DNA of 64,000 bases from Platerodrilus igneus (Eukaryota > Arthropoda > Insecta > Coleoptera > Lycidae): assembly GCA_036346225.1 (NCBI GenBank), contig JARFIW010000453.1, positions 8,928,001 to 8,992,000 of the forward strand, read 5' to 3'. The notes beneath the pieces are model-generated. The model was not told the DNA's origin, made no database searches, and worked only from the letters and a program-made list of their open reading frames with translations. Below, piece after piece: positions 58,930 through 64,000 of the stretch. The position numbers and the translations under genes are program-made. Positions within the stretch are counted from its first letter, which is position 1; every line of letters starts with the position of its first letter.

Positions 58930-59025
58930 TATCGTTCATTGCATTTGTATGTGTGCGTGCATACGTGTGAGGGTGCGTATGTGTATGTACCCGTATGGAT
59001 GCATACGCGCGTGTGTGTATTTCTG
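58930..59025. repeat. Degenerate GT-rich low-complexity tract
   Basis: GTATGTGTGCGTGCATACG-type alternating text, related in style to the tract at 140-200. Confidence 0.8.
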
Positions 59026-59726
59026 TTGTGTAGATGTTGACGTATAGCTTGCATGCGGATTATAAATAAACATTGGTATAAAAGTATAGTTTTATACAGA
59101 AGATAAAAAAGTATACAGTAGACAAAAATTGGAATGAACCACTAATACATAAACAAACAATTGAGTATTGGTTTATAGATGCTAATAAAAAAAGGAATAT
59201 AATATGAATAAAAAAATAAGGTTATAATCGAACTATAAATTATCATGGAAACCCAACAAATAACTTCCAATCTCTTTATCACTAAGAGGTCTAATGCCTT
59301 CCCACCTTCGCTTACGTTTTAGTGTTGTTCTTGCACCTGAAGGGCCTGCTTGAACAAAATCCATTGCGAACTTGATCGAATAAGGTTTTACGTTTTTAGA
59401 ATACCTAATTCACACGCTCACGACACAACAACGCGTCATCAGCACTGAATGTGTTAAAATGGATTCGAGTACTACAACGCTTTACTCCGCGAGCAAGCGC
59501 CAAGAAATGAATTCTTGCATCAACACGGATATCAAGGTAACTGGAAGGTTATTTTAATCCCATGAACACAAATGGAGGTGTATGCAACGAATAAGCATTA
59601 TTTTTAAGACATAGTAATTTTACGCTTATAATACCATAAAACATCTTTATAAATAAATAATAATTACAAAGACATATATTAATGAAAAACGAATTCGCAG
59701 TCGTTACAACACATACATTAAAAACA

Positions 59727-59728
<2 letters not shown>
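59026..59728. other. AT-rich spacer, no recognisable feature
   Basis: Nothing identifiable on either strand. Confidence 0.5.
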
Positions 59729-59766
<38 letters not shown>

Positions 59767-59884
59767 ATTACAGCACACCGGCACGACAAAACACTCAAAT
59801 ACACACACCAAAACACGCACATACACGTACACGCACGCACACGTGCACGTACACGCACATGCATACACACACACACACACATCA
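59729..59884. repeat. (CA)n microsatellite and CA/CG-rich tract at the LINE 5' junction
   Basis: A pure CA run at 59729-59764, then about 100 bases of CA-rich text with ACGTGCACGTACACG, leading straight into LINE coding sequence. Confidence 0.95.
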
Positions 59885-61234
59885 AAAAAATACTGTGCAA
59901 TAATAACAATGGATGTCAAAAATGCCTTTAACTCTATTAAGTGGAGTTCCATAGAGAAATCTATTGATATACCATCAGTACCTACATATATAAGAAGAAT
60001 TATCGGGGACTACTTTAAGAATAGAATCCTCAGATACGACACTGATGAAGGTCCAAAACAATATATGATTTCAGGTGGAGTTCCACAAGGTTCAGTTTTA
60101 GGCCCACTACTTTGGAATTTAACATACGATGGAGTCCTAAGGCTGAAATTATCGGATGAAGCTAAAACTGTAGCATTTGCAGACGATTTGGTACTAGTGG
60201 TTACTGCAAAGCTAAAAGAAGAAATCGTACAAATTTGCAATGAATCTGTGGAAATAATTAGGCAATATCTAAAAAGTTTAAACCTTGAACTAGCTGCAGA
60301 AAAAACTGAAGTCGTTCTTGTGTCCAGCAGAAAGATACGTGAAACAATAAACCTGCATATAGGTAATCACGAAATTACTTCTATTCCTAGTGTACATTAC
60401 TTAGGTGTGAAGATCGGCAACAAATTATCATTTAAAGAACATTTGTCCTACGTGAGCAAAAAAGCAGCACACACAACAACAATACTCTCACGAATAATGC
60501 CTAATGTTGGTGGACCAAAAACTAGTAGAAGATTACTTTTGGCATCGGTTGCTACATTTATAATTTTATATGGAGCTCCTATTTGGGCTAATGCAGTAAA
60601 AATAGAATCGAACTGCCGTAAAATTTCTTCCGTGTATAGATTAAGCACTCTACGAGTAATATGTGCGTACCGCACAATTTCTTATGAAGCTGCATGCATT
60701 ATCGCAGGTATGCCCCCGATTGAAATATTAACGCACTACCGTCGGGAGTGATATTATAGAGATAAAACTCTAGAACAGAAAAAGAAAGAAGAAAAGGCAG
60801 AATTAATAGCGAAATGGCAACAACGTTGGGATACATCGCAGAAGGGTAGATGGACTTACCATTTGATACCACTTATAGAACCATGGCTTAATCGATGTCA
60901 TGGAGAATTAGACTTTTATCTAACCCAACTTCTAAGTGGTCACGGGTGCTTTAGAGCATACTTCTATAGATTTAAATTAGATACAACTCCTAATTGTCCA
61001 ATGTGCACTGACGTTCTTGAAGATGCAGAACACGTATTTTTTCACTGCCCACGATTTAACGAACCACGTCAGAAACTAACTGCTCTTACAAAAATAAACC
61101 TAAGTCCAAATACGTTGATACAGAAAATGGTAGAATCAAAAGAAGTATGGTCAGCAGTTGCCATATTTGCTGCAATGGTAATTAAGGAACTGCGACAAAT
61201 TGACAATACAAGAAGAGAAGCGTTAAATACATAA
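59885..61234 (+). pseudogene. R1-like LINE reverse transcriptase, 5'-truncated
   Basis: The frame emerges from the CA tract and reads AIITMDVKNAFNSIKW (motif A Asp at 59912), SGGVPQGSVLGPLLWN (motif B, about 60074), VAFADDLVLV (motif C, 60170), LNLELAAEKTEVVL, YLGVKIG and thumb sequences. One TGA at 60749 breaks the frame. The same frame then resumes through WQQRWDTSQKGRWTYHLIP, LSGHGCF and a zinc knuckle CPMCTDVLEDAEHVFFHC to a TAA at 61232. Only one stop and no frameshift across 1.35 kb marks this as the youngest LINE here. Fingers and endonuclease are missing. Gene order and motifs match R1/I-group ORF2. Confidence 0.93.
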
Positions 61235-61544
61235 TACAATACACGACCTTGCTATCAGAAGAAATTGATCCGACTTCGACTAGCTTCAAAGGTAAAGCCC
61301 GATTTTGCATCCGAGGTTAAAAAAGGAAATTACATTAGACGGCCAGATTCATATAATGGAACAACAAACTACTCATTCTATATAATCGAATCTTCAAAGA
61401 AGAGCGTATGAGCAACAACCACTTCTCGTGAAGTTATGCTTAATTGCGGTTCCGCGGGAAGATATTGGTATTGAGAATGCAGTGCATGTATTTATTAGTA
61501 ATGTAACTTATTTATGTTGAAATAAAAATATTGCAACTGTAAAA
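61235..61544 (+). other. Probable 3' UTR of the R1-like LINE
   Basis: Non-coding sequence after the ORF2 stop, ending at an A-run (GTAAAAAAAACACACAC at about 61538). If that A-run is the LINE tail, the CA tract and GC-rich module that follow lie outside the element. Confidence 0.4.
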
Positions 61545-61772
61545 AAAACACACACACACATACATTCACACCAGGGACTGTATGTGGTCCCCCTGGTTTC
61601 CGGCTGCCGACGGCCAGGACACGTACAGAAATGCGAACTTCTCGGTTTCTGATTTCCGGCTGCCGACGGTCAGAAGCTGGGAGGGAAAGCAGTCCCAAGG
61701 ACATTACCACAGGCAGAAACACACACACTCATGCACCCACACGCGCGCACAGACACACACACACACACACAA
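61545..61772. repeat. CA-rich tract with ~125-bp GC-rich module, copy 2
   Basis: (CA)n, then GGGACTGTATGTGGTCCCCC...CCGGCTGCCGACGGCCAGGA...GCAGTCCCAAGG (61573-61700), then CA-rich text to about 61772. It matches the module at 56690-56815 along its length, including the flanking CA runs. As there, it follows a LINE. Confidence 0.8.
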
Positions 61773-61924
61773 ACAAGAGTATTTCCAAACGCAAATAATA
61801 TAAAACTAACCAATGTAACTTAAGGTAGCAAATAATTTCGTTAGATTTCTAAGAAGTAACAGGTTTGCTGTAATTTTTAGGTAGCAGACTAATTATAACG
61901 TTAAAATAAATAAAAATAGTTATT

Positions 61925-62044
61925 TATTATACAAGGGAAAAAAGTACTAGATTTTAGCTCGAGGTGTGTGTTTGTCTCCGACGCGAAGCGGAGGGAGACA
62001 AAACACCGAGAGCTAAAATCTTACATTTTACCCGCGTATAATAC
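61925..62044. repeat. ~120-bp palindrome upstream of the Crypton
   Basis: ATTATACAAGGG...AGATTTTAGCTCGAGGTG pairs with CACCGAGAGCTAAAATCT...CCCGCGTATAAT about a GACGCGAAGCGGAG centre at about 61984. It may form a stable cruciform. It could be a MITE or part of the 5' end of the Crypton. Confidence 0.8.
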
Positions 62045-62301
62045 ACTATTTTTTCTGTGACTGCAAAACAATGATTTAATATTTAAAAAATATTACCAAT
62101 TATATTAAAGTCAAAAATCAATCTATGTCAAATTTGAAGTTTCAAACAGGTAGGCTGATGTACTTATAGGGACAGTTAGATCTGCGTTGCTAAGGAAACC
62201 TTTAAAGTAATCAAATATCTGTCAATTTAATTTTGCGAGTGGTTACAAAATTGCGAACTTAAGTTGTTTATATCGATTGTTTTGAATATTCAAAATTCAA
62301 A

Positions 62302-63330
62302 ATGGACAGTACTGATTCAGAAGTTTCTCTTACTCCACCGGAATTGGTAGAGGCAGCGAAAGTAGCATCAATAAAATTATTGCCAGCTAAATCACGAAAA
62401 TTTACGAAACTGCGTATTCAAGATTCATGGAATGGAAGGCGAAAAAGACATGTAGTTCTTACTCGGAGACGGTGTTATTGGTTTATTTTTCGGAACTAGC
62501 GCAACAACAAAAGCCATCAACAGTGTGGTCGAATTATTCAATGATAAAAAGTATGTTACAAGTCAATAATAACGTAGACATTTCAAAATATTGCAAACTA
62601 ATTACGTTTCTGAAACAAAATGGGAAAGGTTACATGCCCAAAAATCTGCAATATTTACGAGTACACATATTAGTGATTTTTAAATAATGCTCCTGATGAA
62701 GTTTATTTATTGGTCAAGGTTGTTGTTGTATTTGGGATTGCAGGAGCCTGTCGAATATGTGAAATTAGCCAGGTAACATTAGATGATATTGAAGACGTGG
62801 GAACGTCATTAATTGTGAAACTTAAGCAAACAAAGAATGATGTAAATAGGAGATTTATAGTTACTGAAGAATATATTAAATTTTACAGAATGTACATGGC
62901 ACTTCGTCCAGCAGCAGCAAAGGATCGCCGCCTGTTTTATGCATATCGCAATGGGAAATGCGTCAATCAAGTTGTGGGTAGAAATCAGTTTTATAAGGTA
63001 CCTGAAATAGTAGCCAATTTTCTTCGACTTAAAAATGCTAAGTCATATACAGGTCATGCATTTCGAAGATCGTCTGCTACACTTTTAGTTGAATCTGGGG
63101 GAGACTTGATGACACTAAAGAAACATGGTGGTTGGAAGTCATCAATGGTCGCTGAAGGGTATGTTGATGAATCGATAGTGCACAAGACAGAAATAGCTAA
63201 GAAACTGTTTAGTTTGTGTGGCAGTGCATCAGCTAAACAGAATCCAATTTGCGAACAAGTACATCAACGGCAGTTGTGTCAGTGGCACAAAATATTATTT
63301 CAAATCAAGAAAATTCCACTGTAGCAGACA
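62302..63330 (+). pseudogene. Crypton-type tyrosine recombinase, two frameshifts
   Basis: ATG at 62302 opens MDSTDSEVSLTPPELVEAAK. A frameshift near 62430 leads to MEWKAKKTCSSYSETVLLVY and a core-binding-like region (KPSTVWSNYSMIKSMLQ, DISKYCKLITFLKQNGKGY). A second shift near 62645 leads to NNAPDEVYLLVKVVVVFGIA and the catalytic domain. Numbering from 62710, the tyrosine-recombinase residues are present: R15 (GACRICEIS), K in VKLKQTKND, H116 and R119 (TGHAFRRSSATLL), H139/W142 (KKHGGWKSS) and Y151 (AEGYVDES). Cryptons move by tyrosine-recombinase chemistry through a circular intermediate. The catalytic half is an intact 204-codon frame. No THAP or GCR1 partner domain is seen, and no cognate att-like repeats were identified with confidence. 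Confidence 0.85.
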
Positions 63331-63459
63331 TTCCTAATTGTTCAAAAACATGTCTTTCAGGCAATGTACATTTAATAACTGTACTTTTAACATTAAGGAA
63401 ACGTAACTTATACATAATAAAATATTCTAAAATTAAATATCTTCGTGTTCTTACTTATT

Positions 63460-63600
63460 TGCACTTACCAGGAAAAAGTACTCATTTTTTCCCGGGGAAA
63501 AAGTAATTTTATATAAAGTGACATTTTGTTACCTGTCAAGAAATATTAAATGTCACATTTTTTTCCCGTCGCAGAAAAAATATATATTATTACTAGCAGG
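63460..63600. repeat. Nested short inverted repeats downstream of the Crypton
   Basis: GTGACATTT (63519) pairs with AAATGTCAC (63549), flanked by TTTTTCCCGGGGAAAAAG (self-complementary) and TTTTTTTCCCGTCGC. They may be the 3' end of the Crypton or an unrelated foldback. Confidence 0.5.
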
Positions 63601-63639
63601 AGTAAGAAAATAATTTAAAAAATCGTAGCGGAAGCTGGA

Positions 63640-64000
63640 ATCACTTTAACCAGCCCCCAAATTTTGAACTGTAATATCTTTGCCATTTTTTAGGCATTAG
63701 CTATAGTACATAGGGTGCTATATGGTCCTATGTTAGTTCTAGCAGCTACAAGAGAAAAAATTACAAAAAATGCACTGCAGGTGGAGTGGATTTGTCTAAG
63801 ACCCTAAATTTTAAACTGTTATAACTTGAACATTTTTAGTACTCGCAAGGAGACTAGTGGTGCTATTTAGTGCTAGCAGTTGCAGGTGAAGAAATACCAA
63901 ACCGTGCAATTGGGGTTGCCATCACCTTAGGCTCCTCTACCTTGAACTGTAATAACTTCTTTAATTTTTGGATGCTAGCTACCAGACCAATGATTCTATA
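63640..64000 (-). repeat. Satellite-like monomers, inverted orientation, running off the window
   Basis: TTTGAACTGTAATATCTTTG plus CCATTTTTTAGGCATTAGCT (63665), TTTAAACTGTTATAACTTGA (63810), and TTGAACTGTAATAACTTC plus TTTTTGGATGCTAGCTACCA (63943) mark about 2.5 monomers. They are reverse complements of the 54.3-kb monomers, with spacing of about 135-145 bp. Confidence 0.85.

Overview
The window looks like repeat-rich, AT-rich intergenic DNA from an arthropod, most likely an insect. The mobile-element mix points there: mariner and other Tc1/mariner relics, a P-element-like THAP transposase, a Crypton-type tyrosine recombinase, RTE-like, jockey-like and R1-like LINEs, a gypsy RNase H scrap, and tRNA-headed SINEs with 12-13 bp target duplications. 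GT/CA/TA microsatellites, A/T-rich spacers and the absence of any long bacterial-style gene array argue against a prokaryote. I found no host gene I could name. Every coding region I recognise is a damaged transposable-element gene. Species cannot be assigned by reading alone.

Layout. 0-9 kb: GT microsatellite, SINE scrap, a core-deleted Tc1/mariner-type transposase, and the two ends of an RTE-like LINE (endonuclease and first RT motifs at 2.1-4.15 kb, 3' end at 8.37-8.9 kb) separated by 4.2 kb holding an LTR-like segment and a gypsy RNase H fragment. 9-21.5 kb: mostly featureless AT-rich DNA with antisense jockey-like and RTE-like relics, a (TA)n tract, a 70-bp tandem repeat and a possible TATA promoter. 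21.5-23 kb: a 0.7-kb palindrome with a tRNA-like sequence in each arm, then a small element with perfect 47-bp inverted repeats between two (TA)n tracts.

23-36 kb: two head-to-tail copies (A and B) of a ~5-6 kb non-coding repeat, each ending in a large foldback palindrome. A third, internally deleted copy (C) lies at 52.4-53.2 kb. Comparing copies exposes insertions cleanly: an LTR-bearing TRIM-like element and a SINE only in A; a 489-bp GC-richer insert and a mariner only in B.

36.9-41.1 kb: a near-complete but frameshifted P-element-like transposon with candidate terminal inverted repeats, TATA box, THAP domain, catalytic domain and polyA signal. A 979-bp Tc1/mariner-type element sits a few bases upstream of the THAP start codon. 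41-54 kb: mostly unannotatable, with a 63-bp minisatellite, two (CGAACC)-rich palindromic blocks, a second full SINE, and a few unrecognised ORFs.

54-64 kb: satellite-like ~130-150 bp monomers in both orientations, two different I/R1-group LINEs each followed by the same ~125-bp GC-rich module set in CA-rich DNA, a palindrome, and a Crypton tyrosine recombinase with two frameshifts but all visible catalytic residues. More satellite monomers run to the window edge. The genes do not form a pathway; the window records successive, nested insertions.
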